This document shows positions 55,174 through 62,922 of a stretch of 64,000 nt of DNA, piece after piece. The DNA comes from Streptantibioticus parmotrematis (GTDB lineage: Bacteria; Actinomycetota; Actinomycetes; Streptomycetales; Streptomycetaceae). The stretch covers positions 1 to 64,000 of the forward strand of contig NZ_JAINVZ010000009.1 in the NCBI RefSeq assembly GCF_019890615.1, read 5' to 3'. The first letter of the stretch is position 1. Each line of letters begins with the position of its first letter. The position numbers and the translations under genes were made by a program. The notes beneath the pieces were generated by a model. The model searched no databases, was not told the origin of the DNA, and saw nothing but the letters and a program-made list of their open reading frames with translations.

Positions 55174-55581
55174 TCAGTGGCCCTGCTCGTCGCGACGGCG
55201 CTGCCAGCGCTCCTCGATGCGGTCCATGACCCGGCCCTTGCGGCGCGGGTGCCGCCCGAACTGTCCCGGGTGCGTCCCCGTCCCCGGGCTCGGGCGGGGG
55301 TCCAGCGGGCGCAGGGCACGCCGCCGCGTGGCGATCGCGAGCGCGGCGCATCCGAGCATCACCAGGAAGCCCACGACGCTGATCCAGATCTGCTGTGCCA
55401 CCATCCCGGCCATCAGCAGGGCGACGCCCACCAGAAAACCGGCCACCGCCTGGTAGACGCGCCGCCGGGTGAACGTGCGCAGCCCGCTTCCCTCAAGCGC
55501 CGACGCGAACTTGGGATCTTCGGCGTACAGCGCTCGCTCCATCTGCTCGAGCATGCGCTGCTCGTGCTCCGAGAGCGGCAC
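55174..55581 (-). CDS. DUF3040 membrane protein
   Basis: 135 residues: N-terminal MPLSEHEQRMLEQMERALYAEDPKFASAL signature of DUF3040, two transmembrane helices (AVAGFLVGVALLMAGMVAQQI and ISVVGFLVMLGCAALAIATRR), then a basic cytoplasmic tail. A conserved actinobacterial protein downstream of dcw clusters; role unknown. The start is GTG. Confidence 0.9.
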   Translation of the reverse strand: MPLSEHEQRMLEQMERALYAEDPKFASALEGSGLRTFTRRRVYQAVAGFLVGVALLMAGMVAQQIWISVVGFLVMLGCAALAIATRRRALRPLDPRPSPGTGTHPGQFGRHPRRKGRVMDRIEERWQRRRDEQGH

Positions 55582-55853
55582 GGAGTCCTCCTACTCGTCG
55601 GTCGCAGGGGGTGCGACCGGTACGACCCTTTCAGGATAGGCAGGGATTCGCCCCCGTGAAACCCGCCCCTCTACGCCAATCAGCCGCCGATCCACGTGTC
55701 GCGTACCTGCGGAGTCGCGTGCGGCGGACGAGGAATGTTCTTCCCCGACCGTCGTTTCATCATGCTGCGATTGCTTTACCCAGATCATACGGTCCAGGAC
55801 GGCCCGGCGGGGGGCCGTGAGCGACTCCGTCCGGCGCGGGCGGGCCGGACGGA

Positions 55854-56609
55854 TCAGCCCCGGCGGGCGAGGACGTGCAGCTGGGTGGCGATCGAGTGGA
55901 ACGCGGGAAGCCCGGCGGCGGCCAGCTCCAGCTTCAGCAACGCCTCCAGCGCCCCGGGCTCGGTGTCCACCAGCACGCCCGGCACCAGGTCGGCGAAGAC
56001 CCGCACGCCGTGCACCGAGGCCACCTCCAGGCCTGCGGCGGAGACCAGCGTGGTCAGGTCCTCGGCGGTGAACCGACGCGGCAGCGGGTCGCCCTCGCCC
56101 CAGCGTCCCTCGGGGTCGGCCAGCCCGCGCTGCGCCTCGGTGAAGTGCCCGGCGATGGCGCGGGCGAGCACGGCGCCGTTGCGCCCGGCGGCGAGCAGGC
56201 TGAGGGTGCCGGCCGCCCGCAGGGCGCCGACCACGTTGCGCACGCCCTCGGCGGGGTCGTCCACGTACTCCAGGACCCCGTGGCAGAGCACCACGTCGTA
56301 CGAGCCGGTCGGCACGACGTCCAGCAGTCCGTGCGCGTCGCCCTGCACCCCGCGGACGCGGTCGGTCACCCCGGCCTCGGCGGCCCGCCGCTCCAGGGCG
56401 AACAGCGCGTCGGGGCTGGGGTCGACGACCGTCACCCGGTGGCCGAGACGGGCCACCGGCACGGCGAAGTTGCCGGTGCCGCCGCCGGTGTCCAGAACGT
56501 CCAGCGTGCCGTCGGGAGCGGCCTTGGCCTGCCGGTCCAGGGCGTCCTTGAGCACCTCCCAGACCACGGCGGTACGCAGGGACGCTCGGGGGCGCAGCGG
56601 GTCTGACAC
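55854..56609 (-). CDS. Class I SAM-dependent methyltransferase
   Basis: 251 residues. SAM motif I is VLDTGGGTGNFAVPVA, motif II VTVVDPSPDAL, and motif IV/post region YDVVLCHGVLEYVDDPAEG. The C-terminal part (RFTAEDLTTLVSAAGLEVASVHGVRVFADL) resembles CmoA/SmtA-type enzymes; the substrate is unknown. GTG 56607-56609 is chosen because the conserved SDPLRPRASLRTAVVW begins there and a GAGGAG site lies upstream. Confidence 0.85.
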   Translation of the reverse strand: MSDPLRPRASLRTAVVWEVLKDALDRQAKAAPDGTLDVLDTGGGTGNFAVPVARLGHRVTVVDPSPDALFALERRAAEAGVTDRVRGVQGDAHGLLDVVPTGSYDVVLCHGVLEYVDDPAEGVRNVVGALRAAGTLSLLAAGRNGAVLARAIAGHFTEAQRGLADPEGRWGEGDPLPRRFTAEDLTTLVSAAGLEVASVHGVRVFADLVPGVLVDTEPGALEALLKLELAAAGLPAFHSIATQLHVLARRG

Positions 56610-56718
56610 GGCGGAACGGCTCCTCGCGAGGGGGCTGGGGTCGACCGGGGGTCGGTGCGTCCACCTTATTGCCTCCGGCCTCCCCCGACGGCGCACCGCC
56701 CACCCCTGCCGCACGGCC

Positions 56719-56943
56719 GTCACCAGCCCGGTCGCGCGCTGTCGCCAGCCCGCTCGCGCGCGGTCACCAGCTCGCTTGCGCGCCGCCAGGAGTCCGCTTT
56801 GCGCGCCGTCACCGGTCCCGGTCGCGTGCCATCACCGAGCCGGTCGCGTGCCGTCACCAGCCGGATCGCGTGCTGTCAGCGGTCCCGTTCGCGTGCCGCC
56901 ACCGGCCCCGCCCGCATGCCGTCACCGGTTCCGGTCGCGTCGC
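56719..56943. repeat. Degenerate 22/23-bp tandem repeat, ten units
   Basis: Ten consecutive units of 22 or 23 bp with the core GTCACCgGtCCgGTCGCGTGCC (starts at 56719, 56741, 56763, 56785, 56808, 56831, 56853, 56875, 56898, 56921), with further decayed units to about 56966. It lies between two minus-strand genes, downstream of the HEPN-like gene. No open frame with coding character was found in it. Confidence 0.85.
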
Positions 56944-57025
56944 GATCCTTTCCCGGTCGCCCGTCCCCGGTCCCCTTCGCCCGCCTCCCTCGGGCGTCTT
57001 CAGGGGTCTTCAGGGCATGGCGGGG

Positions 57026-57511
57026 CTAGGCCAGCGGTGTCTGGAGGCCCAGGAGCCGCTCGACGATGCGGACGAACATGCCGGTCGCGCGTATCAGGTC
57101 GTCCGCCTCACGGGCGTCGACCGCGCCGGGTATGCCCGCCTCGGCCCTGGCCCTGCGCTCGGCGCCGGAGGCGAACAGCGCGCTCCACTCGGCCAGTTCG
57201 GGAGCGACCTCGGGCAGCACCTCCCACGCGCTGCGTATCCGCTGCCGCTTGCGCGGGGTGTGATCGGGGCGCCCCTTGACGGCGAGCACGGCGGCGGTGG
57301 TGCGCAGCGCTGCCAGATGGGCGGTGGCGTAGCGCTCGTTGGGCGTGGTCAGCGTCTCCGCCTCGTCGAGGCCGGCCCGGGCCTGGGCCAGCAGGTCGAG
57401 CGCGGCGGGCGGGGCGGCCATCCTGCGCAGGACGGGGTGGACATCGCTCGGCGGGCCGGACGCCGGGGGCGTCGCGGCGTGACGGTGGCGCGCTGCTGCG
57501 GTGGCGGCCAT
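57026..57511 (-). CDS. SAV_6107-type HEPN domain protein
   Basis: 161 residues. All-helical; AALDLLAQARAGLDEAETLTTPNERYATAHLAALRTTAAVLA matches the HEPN-like actinobacterial family named after SAV_6107. The N-terminal 30 residues are Ala/Pro-rich. HEPN proteins are often RNases or toxin partners, but no RxxxxH active motif is clear here, so function is open. ATG has an AGGAGG site 6-7 nt upstream. Confidence 0.75.
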   Translation of the reverse strand: MAATAAARHRHAATPPASGPPSDVHPVLRRMAAPPAALDLLAQARAGLDEAETLTTPNERYATAHLAALRTTAAVLAVKGRPDHTPRKRQRIRSAWEVLPEVAPELAEWSALFASGAERRARAEAGIPGAVDAREADDLIRATGMFVRIVERLLGLQTPLA

Positions 57512-57812
57512 GACGACCTCCTGTCTGCGGGCGCCCGTCACCGGGCCCCGCTGCTGGTCTTCCGCTTCCAACGACGGTTCGCTTGCTTGCTGTCATAGTG
57601 GGGCACACCACTGACAATCCGCCCTGACCTGCGCATACCCCAGAAACGGGCGGGCATTTCAGCTCCGCGGAACGCTCCGGGCCCGCTCACGCCGCGCGGG
57701 CCCTGTTCGACCCGGCCTGCCTCGGCCCGGCCCGCCTCGGCGTGCCTCGGCCCGGCCCGGCTCAGCTCGGCCCGGGCCGCACCGCCAGCACCGCCAGCCC
57801 CGCCGGGCCCGC
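57512..57812. other. Intergenic region with hairpin and C/G-rich direct repeats
   Basis: Contains a likely terminator for the 57813-58592 gene: GGGCCCGC (57679-57686) and GCGGGCCC (57696-57703). A 17-bp direct repeat TGCCTCGGCCCGGCCCG occurs at 57718 and 57743. The promoter of the HEPN-like gene should lie near 57580-57620, a less GC-rich patch. Confidence 0.5.
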
Positions 57813-58592
57813 TCACGCCGTCCGACGTGCCGTGATCAGCTCGTGCAGGTACCGCTTGGTGACCCGGCCGCCGAACTCCCCCTCGATCAGCCCGCCCACG
57901 CAGTCCAGCAGCCCGCGCCGCGCGCCGGACGGCAGGGCGCGGTGGTTGGAGTAGGTCAGCAGCAGGTCGAGGTACTCGCGGGTGGAGTACGCGATCTCCT
58001 GGGCGTACGCGGTGACTTCGGCCTCGCCGAACCGCCCGGAGCGCTCCAGCTCCCCGGTGTCCGTTGCCACCTCGCGTTCGTCCGGCAGCCGCAGCCCTCG
58101 CGGCGTGCCCGGCGTCCAGCGCTCGTAGCAGCGCTGGACGCGTTCGAAGAACGGCTCCGTGCCGCCGGCCACGTGGTGCGTGGTCACCAGGGCCAGTGTG
58201 CCGCCGGGCACGAGCGCGTCGGCGGCCTTGACGACCCGCACGGCGGGGTCGATCCAGTGGAACGCGGTCGCGCTGACCACGGCGTCGAACGGTTCGGGCG
58301 GCAGCGGCCAGTTCTCGAACGCGGCCACCTCGACGCGGGCGCCGGGCCAGGGGGGGAGATTCCGGCGGGCGGCCCGGGCGAGCGCGGGACCGAGTTCGAC
58401 GGCGACGAGCGTGCCGCCGAGGCGGGCCAGCGGAACGCTCAACTGCCCGGTGCCGGGACCTACTTCGAGGACGCGGGTGCCGGGCCCGAGGCGGGCGCGG
58501 CAAGCGAGTGCGGCGACCAGGGCGGACGGATACCGGGGCCTGACCCTGTCGTACCCCTCGGCCCCCTCGTCGAACGTCTCCCGCAACGACAC
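57813..58592 (-). CDS. Class I SAM-dependent methyltransferase (UbiE/COQ5-like)
   Basis: 259 residues. Motif I is VLEVGPGTGQLSVPLA, motif II VAVELGPALA, and the motif IV-like AFHWIDPAVRVVKAADAL is typical of the group of small-molecule methyltransferases sometimes related to trans-aconitate or YcgJ types. The substrate is unknown. GTG start (58590-58592). It diverges from the ABC/YhgE locus across a 352-bp gap. Confidence 0.85.
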   Translation of the reverse strand: MSLRETFDEGAEGYDRVRPRYPSALVAALACRARLGPGTRVLEVGPGTGQLSVPLARLGGTLVAVELGPALARAARRNLPPWPGARVEVAAFENWPLPPEPFDAVVSATAFHWIDPAVRVVKAADALVPGGTLALVTTHHVAGGTEPFFERVQRCYERWTPGTPRGLRLPDEREVATDTGELERSGRFGEAEVTAYAQEIAYSTREYLDLLLTYSNHRALPSGARRGLLDCVGGLIEGEFGGRVTKRYLHELITARRTA

Positions 58593-58700
58593 GGCGTCAC
58601 CCTCCTGTCCCTGTCCTGCCTCGAATCCCCGGCCCTGTCCAGTCCCGACTCCCCGGCCCCTTCCGAACCGCGAGCGCCCGCAGCCATCGCGCGCAACCTC

Positions 58701-58760
58701 AAGCGATCGCGACCCACCCCAAGCGAACGCGACCGACCCCGAGCGATCACGAACGGCCGC
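58701..58760. repeat. Three 20-bp direct repeats upstream of the ABC locus
   Basis: Units 58701-58720, 58721-58740 and 58741-58760 share AAGCGAtCGCGACCgACCCC with increasing divergence. They lie more than 100 bp before the promoter, so a regulatory role is uncertain. Confidence 0.6.
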
Positions 58761-58866
58761 CGCCCCCCATCATCCGCGCCCTCCCGGGCACCCTCTCCGT
58801 GGCCAACCGCACACCCTCCCGCGCTGTTTCGACACTTCCGTCCGTGGCCGGTCATGATACTTTTAG

Positions 58867-58880
58867 ACTGACCAGTCAGT
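58867..58880. promoter_or_regulatory. Candidate TetR operator
   Basis: Perfect palindrome ACTGAC-CA-GTCAGT overlapping the end of the -10 hexamer TAGACT. Its size and sequence are those of operators bound by many TetR-family proteins. The likely ligand-responsive regulator is the TetR encoded at the end of the same operon (61997-62605). Binding would block the promoter. Confidence 0.75.
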
Positions 58881-58944
58881 TCAAAGAAGTTCGAAGGGTC
58901 AGGCCCGGGGAAGCCGACCGGGGCAGACAGCCAGGGAGGGGCAG

Positions 58945-59775
58945 ATGACCGACCGCGACACCGGCGCCCCACGCGGGGCGGCCGTGCAGGCCGAGGGGTT
59001 CGGGCTCAAGGGGCCACGGGGATGGGTGTTCAGGGGCGTCACGCTGGACGCGCCACCCGGAACCCTGATCGCGGTCGAGGGCGCGTCCGGATCGGGCCGC
59101 ACCTGCCTGCTGCTGTCGTTGACCGGCCGCATGCGGGCCACCGAGGGCCGCGCCGAGGTCGGCGGCGTGACGCTGCCCAAGCACCTCGCGGCGGTGCGGC
59201 GGTTCACCGCGACCGGCCCCGTGGAGGGCGTGGCGGAGCTGGACCCCGCGCTCACCGTCGCCGAGCACCTGCGGGAACGCGCGTTGCTGCAACGGCGGTT
59301 CGACGGTTCGCCGCTCTCCCTGCTGCGGCCCCGCAAGGAGCGTGCCGCGCGGGCGCGGGCGCGTATCGACGAGGCGCTGGAGAGCGCCGGGCTCGACCTG
59401 GACACGCTGCCGAAGGGCCCGCGCACCTCCGTGCGCGATCTGGAGCGGCTGGAGGCGCTGCGTCTCGGTGTCGCCCTCGCGCTGATCCAGGGGCCCCGGC
59501 TGCTCGCGGTGGACGACGCCGACCACAAGCTGGCCTCCGCCGACCGTGCGGCGGCGTGGGCGCTCCTGCGTGCGGTCGCCGACTCGGGGATCACGGTCGT
59601 CGCCGCCTGCACCGAGGCGCCGGAATCCGTGGAGGCGCTGACCGTACGGCTCGGCGCCGCGCAGGAACACGCGGAAGAGGACCCGCAGGACACCGGGGCC
59701 ACCGAGAACACCGGGGACACCGAAGAGACCGAGGAGGGGGCGGCGGATGCGTACGCCGAGGCTGGCCGCGCTTGA
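58945..59775 (+). CDS. Degenerate ABC-type ATPase of a YhgE/Pip export locus
   Basis: 276 residues. The fold is that of an ABC nucleotide-binding domain but catalytic motifs are altered: Walker A reads GASGSGRTC with Arg in place of the invariant Lys, the signature LSGGQ is replaced by VRDLERLEALRLG, and Walker B ends RLLAVDDADHK with Asp where the catalytic Glu is expected. A TEAPE segment stands at the H-loop position (VVAACTEAPESV) without the histidine. The tail is very acidic (EEDPQDTGATENTGDTEETEE). It overlaps the next gene by 29 bp, so both act together. Confidence 0.8.
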   Translation: MTDRDTGAPRGAAVQAEGFGLKGPRGWVFRGVTLDAPPGTLIAVEGASGSGRTCLLLSLTGRMRATEGRAEVGGVTLPKHLAAVRRFTATGPVEGVAELDPALTVAEHLRERALLQRRFDGSPLSLLRPRKERAARARARIDEALESAGLDLDTLPKGPRTSVRDLERLEALRLGVALALIQGPRLLAVDDADHKLASADRAAAWALLRAVADSGITVVAACTEAPESVEALTVRLGAAQEHAEEDPQDTGATENTGDTEETEEGAADAYAEAGRA

Positions 59776-61960
59776 GCTGCGCAAGTTCGGCAGGGGGCGG
59801 CTGCCCAGGGCGGCGATGGCGGCCCTGCTGCTGCTTCCGCTGCTGTACGGCGCGCTGTACCTGTGGTCCTTCTGGGACCCGTACGGGCGTCTGGACAAGG
59901 TTCCGGTGGCACTCGTCAACGCCGACCAGGGCGCCACGGTGGGCGGCAAGCGGATCGACGCGGGCGCCGACCTGGTGCACAGCCTCAACGGCAACAGCGA
60001 GAGCTTCGACTGGAAGACCACCGACGCCGCGCACGCCGCCAAGGGCGTCGAGAACGGCACGTACTACCTGTCGTTGACGATCCCCGCCGATTTCAGCCGC
60101 AGGATCGCGTCGAGTTCGGGGAACGACCCGCAGACCGGCGCGCTCCAGGTGCGCACCAACGACGCGAACAACTACATCGTCGGGCAGATCTCGCGCACCG
60201 TCTTCTCGGAGATCCGGTCGGCGGCGTCGGCGAAGGCGTCCCGAGGTTTCTACGACAAGATCTTCGTGTCGTTCGCCGACCTGCACGACAAGACGCAGCA
60301 GGCCGCCAACGGCGCGGGACAGCTCGCAGGCGGGCTCGGCCAGGCCAAGCAGGGCGGTGACAAGCTCGCCGGCGGACTGGGCACGGCCAAGAAGGGCGGC
60401 GACAAGCTCGCCGCGGGCCTCGGCACCGCCAAGCAGGGCAGTGACGCGCTCGCGGGCGGCGCGGGCGCCCTGAACACCGGTCTGGGCAAGCTGGAGAGCG
60501 GTTCGTCCACCCTGGCCGGTGGCGCCACCACCGCCGCGGACGGCACGCAGCAGCTCGCCGACAAGGTGAACGCGGTCGCCGGTCAGGTGGAGCCGTTCGT
60601 CAAGGACCACTACCAGGAGATCGGCGCCGCCGCGCAGCTGGTCGCCGACGCGTCGAAGACCATCGAGGACAACCTCGGGCAGCTGCCGAAGGCGGTCGAC
60701 CAGGCGGACAGCCAGGCGAAGTCCGCGTACGAGGAGCTGCGCACGTCGTACACCACCCGGTGCGAGGGCGCGGCGACGCCGGACCCGGCGTGCCCGGCGC
60801 TCAAGCAGGAGGTGGCGGCCGGCAAGGTGGTCGCTTCGGTCGCCTCCCAACTCGACACCCTGGTGCACGAGAACTCCGGGACGCTGAGCGATCTGGGCAC
60901 GCAGCTGGGCCAGTTGCACACCCTCGCCCAGCAGCTCGCGAACGAGGCGCCGCACCTGCCGGACGACATACAAACGGCCGTCAGCAAGGTCAACGAGCTG
61001 AACTCCGGAGTGCACGCCCTCGCCCAGGGCGCCAACTCCCTGCACACCGGCCTGACCTCGGCCAAGCAGGGCGCCGGGCAGCTCGACTCGGGGGCCGGGC
61101 AGCTCGACAGCGGCCTCGGCACGCTGAAGAACGGCGGCGACACCCTCGCCGGCGGCCTGGGCACGTTGCAGAACGGCGCGCAGACGCTGGACGGCGGCCT
61201 GTACAAGCTGGCGGACGGGTCCGACCAGCTGGCCACCGGGCTGCGCGACGGTGTCGGGCAGATACCGGACTACGACACGAAGCAGCGCGACGCGCGCACC
61301 TCCGTGATGTCGGATCCCGTGCAGCTGGCGGCGCAGGCGACGCACAAGGCGGACAACTACGGCACCGGTTTCGCGCCGTACTTCATCCCGCTGTCGCTGT
61401 GGGTCGGCGCCATGGTGGCGTACATGCTGATGCAGCCGCTCAACCGGCGCGCCCTCGCGGCCGGCGCACCGGCCTGGCGGATCGCGTTCGCCGGATGGCT
61501 GCCGGTGGCGGCGGTCGGGGTGCTCCAGGTGGCGGCCCTGCTGTCGGTGCTGCACTGGGCGATCGGTCTCGACATGGTGCGCACGACCGGGACGGTGGCG
61601 TTCCTGCTCCTGGTCACCTCCTGCTTCGCGGCGATCGTGCAGTGGCTCAACGCACGCTTCGGCCCGGCCGGACGCGTGCTGGTGCTGGCGCTGCTGATGC
61701 TCCAGCTCACCTCTGCGGGCGGCACGTACCCCGTGCAGACATCGCCCGGTTTCTTCAACGCCATCCACCCGTTCCTGCCCATGAGTTACATCGTCGACGG
61801 GCTGCGTCACCTGATCACCGGGGGCGAGATGTGGCCGGTGTGGCGGGCGTGCCTGGTGCTGCTGGCGTTCACCGCGGGCTCGTTGATGCTCACGGCGTGG
61901 ACGGCGCGCCGCAAGCAGGTGTGGACGGTGGACCGGCTGCACCCGGAGATCAGCCTGTGA
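59747..61960 (+). CDS. YhgE/Pip family membrane protein
   Basis: 737 residues. One N-terminal transmembrane helix (AAMAALLLLPLLYGALYLWSF) is followed by the Pip domain (VALVNADQGATVGGKRIDAG, ENGTYYLSLTIPADFS), about 420 extracytoplasmic residues rich in 11- and 14-residue repeats such as GGLGTAKQGGDKLAGGLGTA and DSGAGQLDSGLGTLKNGG, and five C-terminal helices of ABC-2 type (first FIPLSLWVGAMVAYMLM). Relatives include the phage-infection protein Pip and MmpL-like/EsaA exporters. The substrate is unknown. The ATG lies inside the ATPase gene, which implies coupling. Confidence 0.9.
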   Translation: MRTPRLAALELRKFGRGRLPRAAMAALLLLPLLYGALYLWSFWDPYGRLDKVPVALVNADQGATVGGKRIDAGADLVHSLNGNSESFDWKTTDAAHAAKGVENGTYYLSLTIPADFSRRIASSSGNDPQTGALQVRTNDANNYIVGQISRTVFSEIRSAASAKASRGFYDKIFVSFADLHDKTQQAANGAGQLAGGLGQAKQGGDKLAGGLGTAKKGGDKLAAGLGTAKQGSDALAGGAGALNTGLGKLESGSSTLAGGATTAADGTQQLADKVNAVAGQVEPFVKDHYQEIGAAAQLVADASKTIEDNLGQLPKAVDQADSQAKSAYEELRTSYTTRCEGAATPDPACPALKQEVAAGKVVASVASQLDTLVHENSGTLSDLGTQLGQLHTLAQQLANEAPHLPDDIQTAVSKVNELNSGVHALAQGANSLHTGLTSAKQGAGQLDSGAGQLDSGLGTLKNGGDTLAGGLGTLQNGAQTLDGGLYKLADGSDQLATGLRDGVGQIPDYDTKQRDARTSVMSDPVQLAAQATHKADNYGTGFAPYFIPLSLWVGAMVAYMLMQPLNRRALAAGAPAWRIAFAGWLPVAAVGVLQVAALLSVLHWAIGLDMVRTTGTVAFLLLVTSCFAAIVQWLNARFGPAGRVLVLALLMLQLTSAGGTYPVQTSPGFFNAIHPFLPMSYIVDGLRHLITGGEMWPVWRACLVLLAFTAGSLMLTAWTARRKQVWTVDRLHPEISL

Positions 61961-61996
61961 GCGGACGCGGGTGGCAGGGGGAGGAGAATCAGGGGC

Positions 61997-62605
61997 ATGA
62001 ACAGCGCGAGACGTGAGGCCACCCGGCAGAAGCTGTACGAGGCCGCGGTCACCCTCATCGCGGAGCAGGGGTTCTCCTCCACCACGGTGGACGAGATCGC
62101 CGAGCGGGCGGGGGTCGCCAAGGGCACCGTGTACTACAACTTCGCCAGCAAGAACGATCTGTTCGAGGAGTTGCTGCGGCACGGTGTGGGGCTGCTCACC
62201 GCGTCGCTGCGCGAGGCGTCCGAGGGCGCGGTGGCGTCCGGCGGGAGCAACGTCGACGCGCTCGACGCGATGATCAGGGCCGGGCTGGAGTTCATCGCCC
62301 GCTACCCGTCGTTCACGCAGCTGTACGTGGCGGAGCTGTGGCGCACCAACCGGGCCTGGCAGTCCACGCTGATGATGGTCCGCCAGGAGGCGGTCGCCGT
62401 GGTCGAGAAGGTACTCGGCGCGGCGGTGGACGCGGGCGAGCTGAGCGACGAGATCGACGTGCCGCTGACCGCGTCGGCGTTGTTCGGCATGGTCCTGGTC
62501 GCGGCGCTGGACTGGCAGGCGTTCCAGCCCGCCCGCAGCATCGACGACGTCCACGCGGCGCTGTCCCGGCTGTTGCAGGGGCGCGTCGGGGGCCCGAGGG
62601 TCTGA
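61997..62605 (+). CDS. TetR family transcriptional regulator
   Basis: 202 residues. Helix-turn-helix region REATRQKLYEAAVTLIAEQGFSSTTVDEIAERAGVAKGTVYYNFASKNDLFEELL at residues 5-60; the C-terminal ligand-binding domain is TetR_C-type with no known ligand. GGGGGAGG site before the ATG. It is the last gene of the operon and probably represses it through the palindrome at 58867-58880. Confidence 0.92.
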   Translation: MNSARREATRQKLYEAAVTLIAEQGFSSTTVDEIAERAGVAKGTVYYNFASKNDLFEELLRHGVGLLTASLREASEGAVASGGSNVDALDAMIRAGLEFIARYPSFTQLYVAELWRTNRAWQSTLMMVRQEAVAVVEKVLGAAVDAGELSDEIDVPLTASALFGMVLVAALDWQAFQPARSIDDVHAALSRLLQGRVGGPRV

Positions 62606-62652
62606 ACGGCGTGCGCCGGTCGCGTGACACGGCCTGAAGGCCGGGAACGGGC

Positions 62653-62703
62653 GCGCCGGTCCGGTGCGGCTCCATCCCCCTTCGAGCCGCACCGGACCGG
62701 CGC
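62653..62703 (+). terminator. 20-bp hairpin ending the ABC/YhgE/TetR operon
   Basis: Perfect 20-bp stem, arms 62653-62672 and 62684-62703 (core GCGCCGGTCCGGTGCGGCTC), 11-nt loop, 47 bp after the tetR stop, followed by TTCCCCC. Strong factor-independent terminator. Confidence 0.88.
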
Positions 62704-62848
62704 TTCCCCCGTCTCCCCCGGTCGCGGACCGGCCGCCGCCCCGTTCCGCGGCCCCGTGCCCGCGGTGCCGGTGCGCGTCCCGTCCGTGGGCTCCACCCTC
62801 TCCCGTCACACCCGTCCCGCCATCCGCACTACTACTCATCCCGGCGCC

Positions 62849-62864
62849 TGAGTACGGGTACTCA
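62849..62864. promoter_or_regulatory. Perfect palindrome upstream of the oxidoreductase gene
   Basis: TGAGTAC-GG-GTACTCA, a 7+2+7 palindrome 58 bp before the ATG at 62923 and about 46 bp before the -10-like TACAGT (62910-62915). A protein-binding site is likely by form; I cannot name the regulator. Confidence 0.6.
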
Positions 62865-62922
62865 CGCGTTCCCTCGCCCCTGCCGCGCGGGGCTGTCAGT
62901 GGGTGCCGCTACAGTCCTCGGC

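Larger units (their letters stand above)
58593..58944. promoter_or_regulatory. Regulatory region of the ABC/YhgE/TetR operon
   Basis: Contains three 20-bp direct repeats near 58701-58760 (AAGCGATCGCGACC-type), a -10-like TAGACT (58864-58869), the TetR palindrome (58867-58880) and a GGGAGGGG Shine-Dalgarno about 7 nt before the ATPase ATG. No gene is seen. Confidence 0.6.

Noticed and set aside
51729-55319. Long minus-strand frame opposite DUF58 and the TgpA-type gene.
   Set aside because: Low-complexity Arg/Pro/Ala sequence antisense to well-supported genes.
57538-57606. A 22-codon frame (GTG start, ends KRKTSSGAR) upstream of the HEPN-like gene on the minus strand.
   Set aside because: It lacks a Shine-Dalgarno, overlaps the probable promoter of the HEPN-like gene and has no recognisable relatives that I know.
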